Assembly (NCBI RefSeq): GCF_000227135.1
Contig: NC_018263.1
Location: 1,889,367 to 1,953,366 of the forward strand
DNA: 64,000 bases
Reading direction: 5' to 3'
Origin: Leishmania donovani
Lineage: Eukaryota; Euglenozoa; Kinetoplastea; Trypanosomatida; Trypanosomatidae
The position numbers and the translations under genes were made by a program. Shown in pieces: positions 30,301-38,228 of this stretch (position 1 is its first letter; the number at the start of each line of letters is the position of its first letter). Under the pieces are notes generated by a model that was given only the letters and a program-made list of their open reading frames with translations, ran no database searches and was not told the origin of the DNA.

Positions 30301-30689
30301 GTGGAGACGAATGGCGCGGCGCCGGCGGTGATGTTCACCAGCTCCTGCAGCAGCAGCGCCTCCTCGTCAGCTGCCAGAGTGTACGAGGTACCTTGACGCG
30401 AGTAGAAAGAGGAGTTTTCGACCGGTGTATCATTTACGTGGCTCGAGGCCCAAGGAGACATCGACGGTAGCGGAAACGCGGCGAGTTGAGGCAATCGGCG
30501 CAGTGCATCCTCGACAATGAGCCTCTCCTCCTCCTCCTCCTTGCATGCCTTCGTGCTCCCCACAGAGCACTGGCTGTGATTTTGATTTTTGGGGAGCGCA
30601 CCAGACAACGTGGCGAAGATGGAGGCAGAGTCTTCCCCTGGGCGTGGGCACGTCCCTCGGTGAACCCCTCCGTCGCCCGAAACGTTCAT
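24324..30689 (-). CDS. VPS8: VPS8 homologue, CORVET tethering subunit with C-terminal RING finger
   Basis: This is a very large protein (2121 residues; animal VPS8 is about 1400). The first ATG gives MNVSGDGG. Residues 1-290 are low-complexity. A beta-propeller follows (about 330-700) with VPS8-like units such as SCAMGTSLGVVVLFD, GHARGTFVLWSLHTF and RILVLDSSGAVRFFQFWKVM. Next comes the YTQALDLAKGFAEE...TVGF segment that matches the start of the VPS8 alpha-solenoid. The solenoid (about 760-1830) includes LIERFIHLFLDDAELDAVE. At about 1895-1965 a RING/H2-type zinc finger shows CAFC, then CGHAFHTVC and CGIC. A ~150-residue tail ends the protein. VPS8 is the Rab5-binding subunit of the CORVET complex, acting in early endosome fusion. 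Large Gly/Ala/Ser-rich insertions, not extra domains, seem to explain the extra length. The subunit identity rests on remembered motif similarity; VPS11, VPS18 and VPS41 also end in RING domains but fit less well. Confidence 0.75.
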   Translation of the reverse strand: MNVSGDGGVHRGTCPRPGEDSASIFATLSGALPKNQNHSQCSVGSTKACKEEEEERLIVEDALRRLPQLAAFPLPSMSPWASSHVNDTPVENSSFYSRQGTSYTLAADEEALLLQELVNITAGAAPFVSTAAQEEHAAGGLEKRPGEAASLLGSRETGIRVPAATDTANGDCASSAPKVSASEPAATSPAASPAHSSTHTGKGASSSKRRRAVASPTSSKTAVLKEEQDILDAIFAAVDGQQSSVSGDLLGETSSAAAAEAPATSADSDEEIDEVDLVLEQAKQLTSSTVLCETQRGELILHVHEHMALRSKLADLRKTAGEPTCVAVAEPFDISARAPTHASTASPAARTPSQSLSCAMGTSLGVVVLFDRRWTVLGICGSVEASVVNARGAVVSLSLCTSTAALVGVDETCDGRTAATGHARGTFVLWSLHTFSPLRVVSDESRVPVLRVMHLHRDPTRILVLDSSGAVRFFQFWKVMAKYMLRATSVTSALVAAPISDIDTLPCPSSFYMANLTTLKQHMPCSNGEESDGDVSAPWLCAPPPLPPATATAAGISRTTWPAIAGKHFVAAVSNDAVLVYVVETGLQGTVTGVARHSHPPSSALSNELVRFVVMELGTSTPRLLLCISWNTEVELLLVNLRLPEPSGSRKTAAAEPMLEGLERLALLRVSAPLVQMVPLAGCSVLLCDQNSDAQLMDASVAVMVERHRFGSLEYVGFAGRLCGVKYHGTAASNRAAALLMGKEHAYGISLRSWRERLSSLLARRKYTQALDLAKGFAEEVALSTVGFSSNAANCRRELHQLMERILIAYVESRLAALPRTEATGKSSGGPPKQSAGNSGPICGTECLLDVLQQIASYCSAVDGLNLLYGPVALALQQRGLLSHLLYVLEQFMRHGIITYMPETLIERFIHLFLDDAELDAVEVALGMRPRAPQDGKEARGDVLDAGQVADSAAKISGRDRVELALMFLDSGAPTLLRLAQEHGLVRLTVTILSLRQQRYVDALAYALDEEQKADDGLHGSDRGTDVCASRVLACPNLFGSPDAASVAVDFVECTLKGVSLLPGASLAIGEQRPAKRAILEYLLRTAPSDGRNTHSSAVGGGVHNLLRFLRRQPEHAMRVLLFALSDEGPCSPWGGADGLSRTQFVSSVYFILTGGSRTRPRHATESDLLSASGQRQGPLDLFRIDDDSLNRLPALRTLKATELAQRPFPPYIAVHTFLAGAAIFNELFLSTDAGELASDEPDRPPVRLDVWLDLVIQDVLFAFQSAERAEERRELQEHLLRVLAPDLLPPYRVAVFQSDFTRLRMARCLAALFCKEQRYAEAIACYTDPLQNCVDAHLQQDVFKMLRDEMQHLQDMRTQTMNRAQQESSQSQRLENSARDSDRDAASLMGGSATSEVGGGFDDIVEQHFSKESSLISPTVTATTTAPIDAAIKALQRAVMSQVELLVRIDATALAQFIFDYLPSNQREVINLLRGSSAAFMDYLDELVTQGDQAVANDMSLQNTYIELLCAHAPRRVYSYLQEKGNRVTYDVQLALRAVRKHRIADAAVYLLEKAMMIEDAMTVMLRAVRELLGALREEVLTRVTTGAEAAAEAQGDQDRDGSSPPLFTSTPGTEAGEAATQRGCRRRSTRGKDAPPLTFELATLDSATELWRFVGIGEELCGRHQAERVTGGSSTTDAAAPLAAVSSRTFSSATHAFPGGSPQHPEYWFRLLDVFMVPRRLLCEMMTQDDRLHALDTAPVPARPFASSDPTGMSNELDAAAHIAMASHAGAAAASLAHPLSAAGPPQHLASLTTPLSRGQRRCVEALVAVYTQYTSSILQSMMRSLDIAVVVDKVVQDNKDGTFRALKPILLDMMATLSFDLEASRLCKLATERDVILLGRELYQMLNRSVVPQSDCCAFCHIHLCKPPLPQPAGDEVGAAAAVGLVPSAVSVYTCGHAFHTVCAAQAMGSRQGCGICMRSRCSSGKPGGSEVCGNASGASAAWPSTSGGAAADRAGHRDHADPVTTVVMRAAERTIDVARMQRRVRQTKMKMDHPEDLYSVLKSLLAWDTTASDSSLGKAGPGVTRDRSGNCVLAPSPSVPAVAGQVHDPVTGGVTTTQDKVLDTLTDAEILELFGGA

Positions 30690-32396
30690 TAGAGACACGT
30701 CGCTGGAAACCGAGACGGTTAAGACGAGAACCGACTGGAACGAAAAAAAAAAAAACAGTGACGTTAGGTATATCGCATGAAGCGAAAGGGGAGAGGGAAG
30801 GGGGAGGGCAGTGTAAGACTGCGCGATAAGCTACTGCGCGGCAGTCAGGAGGCGGGATACACCTCGCCGCAAAGGCGTGACAATACCAGGGAGCACTTGA
30901 GCCGCCGACGTGACCACTACCACATACCGTGCGCGAGCGGCAATGCAGAACGCCACCACGCGTAGCGACTGCAAGGCGGCCGTGCCGTTATTCCTGGAGC
31001 TCGCCAGAGGTTCCCTCGGCGAACGTATGACGGTGTACGTGTACGTGTGTGTGCGTGTGTCTAGGGGGTAGTGGTGCTGGGGATATGTCTCTCCCTAGGC
31101 CTTGAGCGACGACTATTCATGCAAAGGGTGGCGCAGTGTCATATGAATACAGGTTACGAGGGAGGCAAAAGAAGGACATCGAGAAAGTGACCATTGACGT
31201 TAGCACCCCTTTCGCTAATTCAGACGTGGCTCGTGGCTTGCATCGCAGCTCATCGCCTGTTCAAGATAGCGCGCGTTCTCTACGGGGTCCTCGTGGGGGC
31301 TGAGAGGAACGCATTTTGCGCCGCTGCGACGAGCCGGTGTAGATGCGTCGGTGGGGAAGAACCAGCACGAGCCATCCGTGCACCGCCACTCGTCTGCGTG
31401 CAACAACACCCACACAGAGAAAAAAACGTGAGGTCGGAGAAGAAAATGAAAACGATGCAGTGGAATATGCGGCTGCAACCACGTTCTTCCTGCTCACCGA
31501 CTGTGTGTGTTTTTCTTTTGTTGTCATCGGTTGGTTTTACTGCCGAAGACAAGGTGATGCTATACATGTACATGACAACAGGGGAAGGGAAGAGAGATAA
31601 AGTCTCGCCTGGACGCGCAAGCACACACACACACACACACGCACGGAAACACGTTCACAACAAAGAAACAAGAGGACGCAGAGGAAAAAAACAAGCAAGA
31701 AAAAAAGCATCGGCCGCATCTGAAGGGAAGCGGAGACGGAAGGGAGATGTATAAAGAGGTGCCGACACCACAGCGAAAGGAAGGTGGTCTCCGGGCGGGG
31801 ACGAATCAGTCAAGGAAGAAGGCTGGCACACGTAGACGCGCACACACACAGACAGACACAGAGACAGGCGCAGGCTCAGCTCGGAGGAGAGAAGAGGAAA
31901 CGCTGGCATGTTTGGCCTTCTCCCTCGTTAGAAAATGTACATGAAGAGAGCAAGCGTCCCTGCATGTATGAGTAAGGCGTGGCTAGCGAGAGAGAAAGGG
32001 AGAGAGCGCACGATGAGAAGGAAGGGCTGCGTTCACGCACAGGGGTACGGTAGCATGGCGCATGCGTGTCATTCAATAGCGTGGCAAAGGGTCTCACGAA
32101 TCGCAACGAGGACAGAGAGAAAGGTCCGACGAACCGTGAAGAAGGAAAGAGGGGGGTTGAGAGCGCCGGCGCAACATGCCACATTCCGGCAGCGGCACCG
32201 CACCCATCCGGCACGGTACTTCTCGCGAGCCGCCGTGCCGTGCGGGTGCGGTGGTCACGGCGCGTGTCTCAGTCGGCGTCTCGTCACGTAGGGGCTACGG
32301 CGGCGCAACGTTTCAGCAACACCAATGGGTAAACAGAAAACGCCCACTGATGCAGTGGCACACCGCCTTTTTCTCCGTTGGCACACCGAGTCGCGT
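30690..32396. other. Intergenic spacer
   Basis: No gene is supported. Near the left end are the putative splice signals of VPS8. The rest is purine-rich on the + strand with (CA)n at 31622-31640 and A-rich patches, as expected for the 3' UTR and downstream region of the - strand coiled-coil gene. Confidence 0.65.
30735..30755 (-). promoter_or_regulatory. Candidate T-tract and trans-splice acceptor of VPS8
   Basis: On the - strand a T13 run (30743-30755) is followed by GTTCCAG. The AG at 30735-30736 is the first after the tract and would leave a 5' UTR of about 45 bases before the ATG. This also supports the chosen start. It is pattern-based. Confidence 0.5.
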
Positions 32397-33479
32397 CTAA
32401 ATACCAGCTTCGTCCAGGTGCGTCATGCGGTAGGTCTGCTTCGCCATGATCTGATCCATCAGATCCTTGCGGTACTGCTGGCGGCGCTCCGCGTTCTGCA
32501 GCCGCTCTTCCTCAAGCACGAGGCGGTAGGACTGGGCCGCCAACTCGTTACGCTGGCGCGTCACCTCCATAGGCTCGTCGTAATTGTGCGTACGGCGGAA
32601 TTCCTTATCGCGGGCGATGCAGTCCTCAAATTCCTGGCGGAACTGCTCCTTCTTGCGCTGCGCTGCCTCCTGCTCCTCCTTGGTGAGAAGCCGGTTGCGC
32701 TCCTCGATTGCGGCTACCTCCTCGTAGTGTTTTGCTTCGGAGGCCTTCTTGTTCAGCATTGCTTCCCTGTGGAACTGCTCATTCTGCAAATGGAGCATGC
32801 GTGTGACGTTCTTTAGCCGGCGCTCGTCCATCTCTGCGCGGTGGCGATTGTTCTCGTTTACGAGTTCCTGCAGCTGCCGGTCACGCGCTTCCTTTGCCTG
32901 CTGCTCCGCCTTCCTGGCCGCCAGCTCACGCTTGTTCGACTGCTTGAGGCGCTCCATGTACTGGCGCTCCTCCTCCATCGCCTGGGCGTGCGCCTCGGCC
33001 ACCTTGCGGTCCTCTTCCTCGTTCACCTTCCGCAGTGCCTCCATCTGGCGGACTTCATCGTCGTGCATCTGCTTCAAAGTCGCTTGGCGTATCGCCAGCT
33101 GGTGCTTCGCTTCCTGCTCGTACAGGCGGTTGTATTCACGCTTCTTCGCAGCTTCCTCCTCCTTCTCCAGTTTGTAGGTGTTCTCCGCTGGCTGGCCTTT
33201 GCCAGAGGCACGCATCGAACGCGAAACACTGCCAGGAAGCGGGCGGACAGAGTTGGTACCGGCGGCGTTGTAGCTGTCAGCAGCCTTCCTGCGCGACTCA
33301 GCCCATTCTGCATGCTTCGCACGCTTCTCCTCTTGGCGGATCGTGGCGATGCGCAGGTCCTCTTCCTCAAGCTGCTTCCTCGTCGGCATGTACTGCGACA
33401 CGCGGAGGCGGTTCATCTCAACGAGGAAGTTGCGGCGCGTCATGGCTGCCGGTCCAGACTCGACGGGTGGGAGCGGCAT
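32397..33479 (-). CDS. Coiled-coil protein, probable flagellar/basal-body cytoskeletal component
   Basis: This is a 360-residue protein that is almost entirely alpha-helical and charged. Residues about 40-345 are one long Glu/Lys/Arg/Gln-rich coiled coil with repeated R/K-x-E-E, QEEKRAKH and EEERQYMERL patterns. A short Pro-rich N-terminus (MPLPPVESG) and a Gly/Ser/Arg loop (PLPGSVSRSMRASG, about 85-100) stand apart. The C-terminus, YRKDLMDQIMAKQ followed by a short tail, resembles trichohyalin-plectin-homology or RIB43A-type ciliary microtubule-associated proteins (MNS1, CFAP53 and similar). I cannot assign it to one family with certainty. An alternative ATG lies 12 codons downstream. On the - strand a C/T-rich tract (33525-33546) followed by CAG near 33514 supports the upstream ATG. 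Confidence 0.75.
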   Translation of the reverse strand: MPLPPVESGPAAMTRRNFLVEMNRLRVSQYMPTRKQLEEEDLRIATIRQEEKRAKHAEWAESRRKAADSYNAAGTNSVRPLPGSVSRSMRASGKGQPAENTYKLEKEEEAAKKREYNRLYEQEAKHQLAIRQATLKQMHDDEVRQMEALRKVNEEEDRKVAEAHAQAMEEERQYMERLKQSNKRELAARKAEQQAKEARDRQLQELVNENNRHRAEMDERRLKNVTRMLHLQNEQFHREAMLNKKASEAKHYEEVAAIEERNRLLTKEEQEAAQRKKEQFRQEFEDCIARDKEFRRTHNYDEPMEVTRQRNELAAQSYRLVLEEERLQNAERRQQYRKDLMDQIMAKQTYRMTHLDEAGI

Positions 33480-34495
33480 GACTGCCAAAGAGGTGTATGT
33501 GCTGCTGATGCTGCTGTGTGTGTGTGGGAGGGGGGAGGGGGAGGGCTTGTGTGCCTTACGTGAAGGCTTGTAGAGGTTTGTGGAATGGGCACAGGAAATC
33601 GAGAGAGAGGGAGAGAGGGAAAGCGCTACCCTGGCAGATTGAAGTTCTCGACAGAGGGACAATACTTACTCACAGTACTTGTTGAGCTGCGCGTATCAAG
33701 TTGTGCCAGCGTGTGCACGTGTGTGTGTGTGCGTGCGTACGGAGATTTATGTATCCGCTGGAGGGAGTAGTGGACGAGGCGGAGAGGAGTAGCGCACGTG
33801 GATCCACACTTCGTGCGAAAGATATGCAGACGATATGCGAAAGGCTGCGCATCTACGGCAGAGTGCCTCTCTCTCTCTCTCGGTGTGTATCTCTATGCCG
33901 AACACGGAATGGCCACCAATGGCAGATATCGCATCAGGTTTTCGGTCGTTGTTTTAGCAGAGAGTGCGCCCAGTGGAAACGCGGCGGATGCGCCCGCGTG
34001 CGTTGTGTGTGAACAAGTCGCCGAGCCTCAGGCAATGCGTCTCCGCAAAGACACGCGCGCAGCCGCACCTCGACAACGAAGGATGCCGCCATCGTCTCTC
34101 GCTAATCTGTGGAGGAGCCCTCGGTAGTGCGATGTCTCGCTTTGGCGGTTTTGCAGCATGAGAAACAAGCTGAAAAGCACGTGAGGGAGAGGGGGGCGGA
34201 AAAAGAGAGAGAGAGAGGCTCTTCGCCACCGGAAGAGAGCAAGCACAGAGAAAGCACCGAACAAGTCTCTTCGTTGCGCAGAAAAACAGAGCGCAGGTTT
34301 ACGCTATCTGCATCGTCGGGTGCGTGCGCCGCAGCGGTGCACTCTACGTTTCTACCTCACAAGACGCAAACGCTTCATTCATCGGGTACACCAAGGAAGT
34401 TCGCAGCGCCATCGCGTGTGCGACGACGCCACCGCGGCAAGTATTCCCACGTGTGCGGTGGCGACAGGCATGGCGCGGATTTGCCGAACCTCGTA

Positions 34496-35405
34496 TCATC
34501 CCAAACACTTAAGCTGAGGGGAGCGGTGCGGCACGATGGCCCACACGGGGTTGATATCGTCCACGGCAACCAACCGGCACACACCGTGCGCCGCTGGAAT
34601 GAGCGAGTGCGGCGAGATGATGCGCGGCAACTTGCTCGAGGGGAAACCGGAGCTGTCGATTGCAGAAAGGGGGGAAGTTTTGCTGATCCCGCGATGTGTC
34701 GCCGAAGACGGCTGCGAGTTCGTTGCCACGGTCTGCCACAGCTGCTTCGATAATTCTCGCGAAGACTGCATGCATGCACAGCACTCTCTAACGCTCCCCG
34801 CACTCGCCCAAAGTATCGACGTACGACGCCACTGGGGGTCTAGAGCTTCAGAGAACTGCTTCTCGCCATCGCTCGCGCCGCCGTCCTCCCTGGCGAGTCC
34901 ACCGTGGTGGACGGCACGCTTACCACATCGCGAAGACGCGCCACCGTGCGCATGTACTTTTTCTCGCAGGTGCCGCCAAACTGCGTGAAACAGATCGGCA
35001 CGGCTTCAAGCACACAACAAAGAGCCAGTCTGGCTTGCCATGATCACGGACGAAACAAGGGATGTACCGAGGCCAAGCCTCTCCGTACGTATCATCTTGT
35101 CTGCAGCGTTGAATCAAGTGCACGCTCCGGATACTGCGATGCTGCTCCAAGTAGCCCCGCTGCATCACCGCGGCCCAGCCGCTGTCCGTCGGCGCCGAGT
35201 CGTAATGCGGGTAGAGGAAGAGAATAAGAAGGTCCTCGGTCTGCGTGCGCGTCGCCTCGCCAGCAGAGTCTTTGGCCTTCTCACTGTGGTTGTAACAGGG
35301 TCGCGGCCTCCCAAGTGCCGCGGCAATCCTATTATTAGCATGGCAGCGGCCCACCTCTACCTGTGCAGGTACGTCAGTGTCGGCACTCGGCACTCGCTCT
35401 CGCAT
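34496..35405 (-). pseudogene. Candidate decayed protein-coding gene, family unknown
   Basis: On the - strand several adjoining pieces read like protein rather than low-complexity sequence but do not share one frame. One piece (35405 down to 34920) includes DLLILFLYPHYDSAP and WPRYIPCFVRDHGKPDWLF. A second, in another frame, overlaps the end of the first and runs to a TAG at 34840-34842; it includes AVPICFTQFGGTCEKKYM and LRDVVSVPSTTVDSP. A third (34771-34496) ends RLVAVDDINPVWAIVPH. Changing frames and in-frame stops suggest a gene that has been lost. GC-rich DNA has many accidental open frames, so this is only a candidate. I do not recognise the family. Confidence 0.3.
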
Positions 35406-36905
35406 TCAAAGCTGGAGTCGTCGAACGAGCAGTCGCCTCGTCCTCATTGCTGACGCGACCCCCGCCTCCCCTCCCCACACACAAGCAGCCCCCTGCCAAT
35501 CCGCTGTCGCCACACGGCTCTCGTGCGGTGTTACCGAGCCGCTGCCTTCCTCACGTGATTGCGCCATGATCCGCGTGCGCTGGTACGACTTTCTCGCCTC
35601 CCGGAGTTGCGACGAGAGAACATAGGCGTATCCGAGTGGTCGCCGCAGCCGCATCGGCACCAGGTCCATAAGACAGCCGTTTGAGAGGTGCGCATCGAGG
35701 AAGCGCCACACATGCCAAGCACCGCGGCTTTCCGGGCCCCACTTGAAACACCAACAGCATGGCCTACCGTGTGCCTTTGTTGTGGTGCTTGCCCAAGGCG
35801 AGCGAGATCGACACATCCTTGCACTCGCGGGAGTGGGGACTTAGTGCACTCGCACGTGGGTGATGATCCAGTTGGCAGCAGTCCAGCAGTGAAGAGGGGC
35901 ACGCCGGAGTGAGGAGGGCGCAGAGGTGCACAACGCTGACAAGTAAGTGTGGAAAGGAGAAGATATGAGAAGAGCAGCAACAAATGCTGCGAATATAGTT
36001 GCATGTTTGCGTGCGCACGGATGAATGCCGTTGGACGTCTCTTTGTGCGTCCGCGGATGGTGCGTGTAGAGCTCGGTGAATCACGCAGTCAAGACAGGCG
36101 AGAGGGAGCAGCGGCCAAGGAAAACACGCACACGCAAAAAAAAAGAGCCTTTCGGATCCATAGCTGAGGCAACGCAGCGAAACGGGCGTGCCAATGTCAC
36201 ATTCGATAGAAGAAAAAACGATCAACGGCAATGGTAGCCATGAGGATGAAGACACACTCCCAAGGAGCGACAGGAGCAAGCACCTTTTTTTTTTAGAGTC
36301 TGTGCGCACGCAGTCTCTACGCAGTCATGAGCTGGCATAATGCCTCTGAAAGCAGCCTGCGCAGTCGACAGAATGAAAAGGAAAGGGGGAAAGAAGATGG
36401 GAAGAACAGGTGCGCGCGCCGTCAACCGCACGTCTTGTTTCGCTTGCGCTGTACATGGCAGCATTGCGGTCATCTTTGGTGCCATCCATGAGAAGTCCTA
36501 GAGCAGGAGAGAGAAAACCTGCGCGATCGCGTGAAGGGCAGAACACGTTGTATACACTTGAGCATGCGCCTTCTTTCGAAGCACGTGTGTGCGGTGTTTT
36601 CATTTCGCTCTGTTCGGTTGAACATGTGTGTGTGTGTGTGTCTGCCTCCACATCCCATCCTTGTGCGCGGTGAGCAAGACCGGCATCAACCTCACCAGGC
36701 GCGGCTGTCTTTGTCATCTTCCTCTAGTAGCCAATCTAACTCGACATGTGAAAAAAGGAAGAAGAAAACAATGTGCGCCTAAACACGATCAACAAACATC
36801 TATCGTCCCTACAACAACACCACCACCACACACGCACACACACACACGTGTGCACGCATTCACAGCACGTCTTGGCGCGTGCGCCTAGACATCAACCACA
36901 GAGAT

Positions 36906-36923
36906 GATATATATATATATATA
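36906..36923. repeat. (AT)n microsatellite
   Basis: An alternating AT/TA run of nine units lies in the spacer upstream (in + coordinates) of the CH-domain gene. Confidence 0.85.
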
Positions 36924-38228
36924 GAAACGGGTGAATGCAACCGAAAGAACACGTAGCCACAACAGGGGCGCCGAGCGACTACCCAGTACCACAACAGGCG
37001 ACTTCCATCTCCACGATGACAGAAAGGGAAGCAAAGAGGCATACGTGCTACCGTGTTGTGGCTTCCAAGTCGTAGAGAAGAGTTAGACAGCCGAGAAGGA
37101 GGATCAGGAGAGAGAACGAAACGCACGCATACACGCTCCAAAAGTGGAGACGACTGGGTAGAGAACGGAATGGAGCAAGAGGCGAAGATGCGGCCGTGGA
37201 AGGGCGCATGAGAGAAAAAAGGCAGTAAGCAGCACAAGCGCAGAATAGCAATCACAAAAAAAAGGCGCCAGCAATCCATGCCGACTGGCCCGCATTTATG
37301 TACGATGAAGCTCGAAAAAAAAAAAAAAGAGATACGTAAAACAGCAAGAAAAGGAGAAGGATCCCAGACGCGCTCTTCCTCGTTCCTTTCTTTTCGCGCG
37401 CGTGTGTGTGTAGGGGGGAAAAGGGGGTAGACGATGAAGCCCACGGCGGTGGAAACAGAAAGGCAGATTGTGTGTGTGATGTGGAGTGTGGTGGGGGCCG
37501 GTGTGGCAAAGCGAGCCGAAACGAACAACGTTACTTACCAAAAAGGGACGATGCCGTGAGGCACGGACAAAAAATCGGTGCGGCGCCGGAGTACGCACAC
37601 GTCTTGAGTGTTGGCCGCCTCAGAAATTGTCTCGGCCTCTCCCACGTCCTGTCGTTACTCATTCACATTCCCCCTCCGCCTCCGTCCGGTGTCTTCTCAA
37701 ATCACCTCGGTCCTGCTCTCACCTACATCTGGCATAAACAGCACATCAATAGGATACGCGCCAATAATGCACGCGCACGCACGCACACGCACGCACACAC
37801 GGAAAACAAAGCAAGAGGCAGCGCGCGACGTCAGCGGGGCACTAATAGGGAGGGGGAGGGCGGGAGAAGAAGCCGCGGAGGACAAGACACATTTGTACCG
37901 CGGCATATATGCACAAGATTCCGTAATGGGTGAAGAAGGTCGACGAGGAACCTCGACTGTACAAGACGCGGTGAGTGCATGGAGAGAGAGGGAGAGCGGA
38001 GGAGGGTGGGGGGGGGGAGCTGTGAGGGACGAGTCTTCTGGCCGGTGCTCACAAGGAGAGCAGCGGGGAAAACATCAGACCGCGTGAAGTACAGGGTGAG
38101 GAAAAGGGTGGGTGGCAGGGGGGGGGAGACAGCGTTCTCTCCTTGCTTGGCCCTACAGCTAAACGGCAAGACCGGCTCATTGATGCCGTCCCATTCTCCC
38201 TCTCACATACAGCGCGCATTCGTGACCA

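Larger units (their letters stand above)
33480..38228. other. Longest spacer in the window (4.7 kb), with possible decayed gene
   Basis: No intact gene is supported. Between about 34.4 and 35.8 kb the base composition is less biased and pieces of plausible coding sequence appear on the - strand in changing frames (annotated separately). The rest, 35.9-38.2 kb, is purine-rich on the + strand with A runs (about 36139-36147 and 37315-37327), (TG)n at 36625-36641, (AT)n at 36906-36923 and a G10 run at 38008-38017. That is typical of - strand untranslated and intergenic sequence. Confidence 0.6.
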
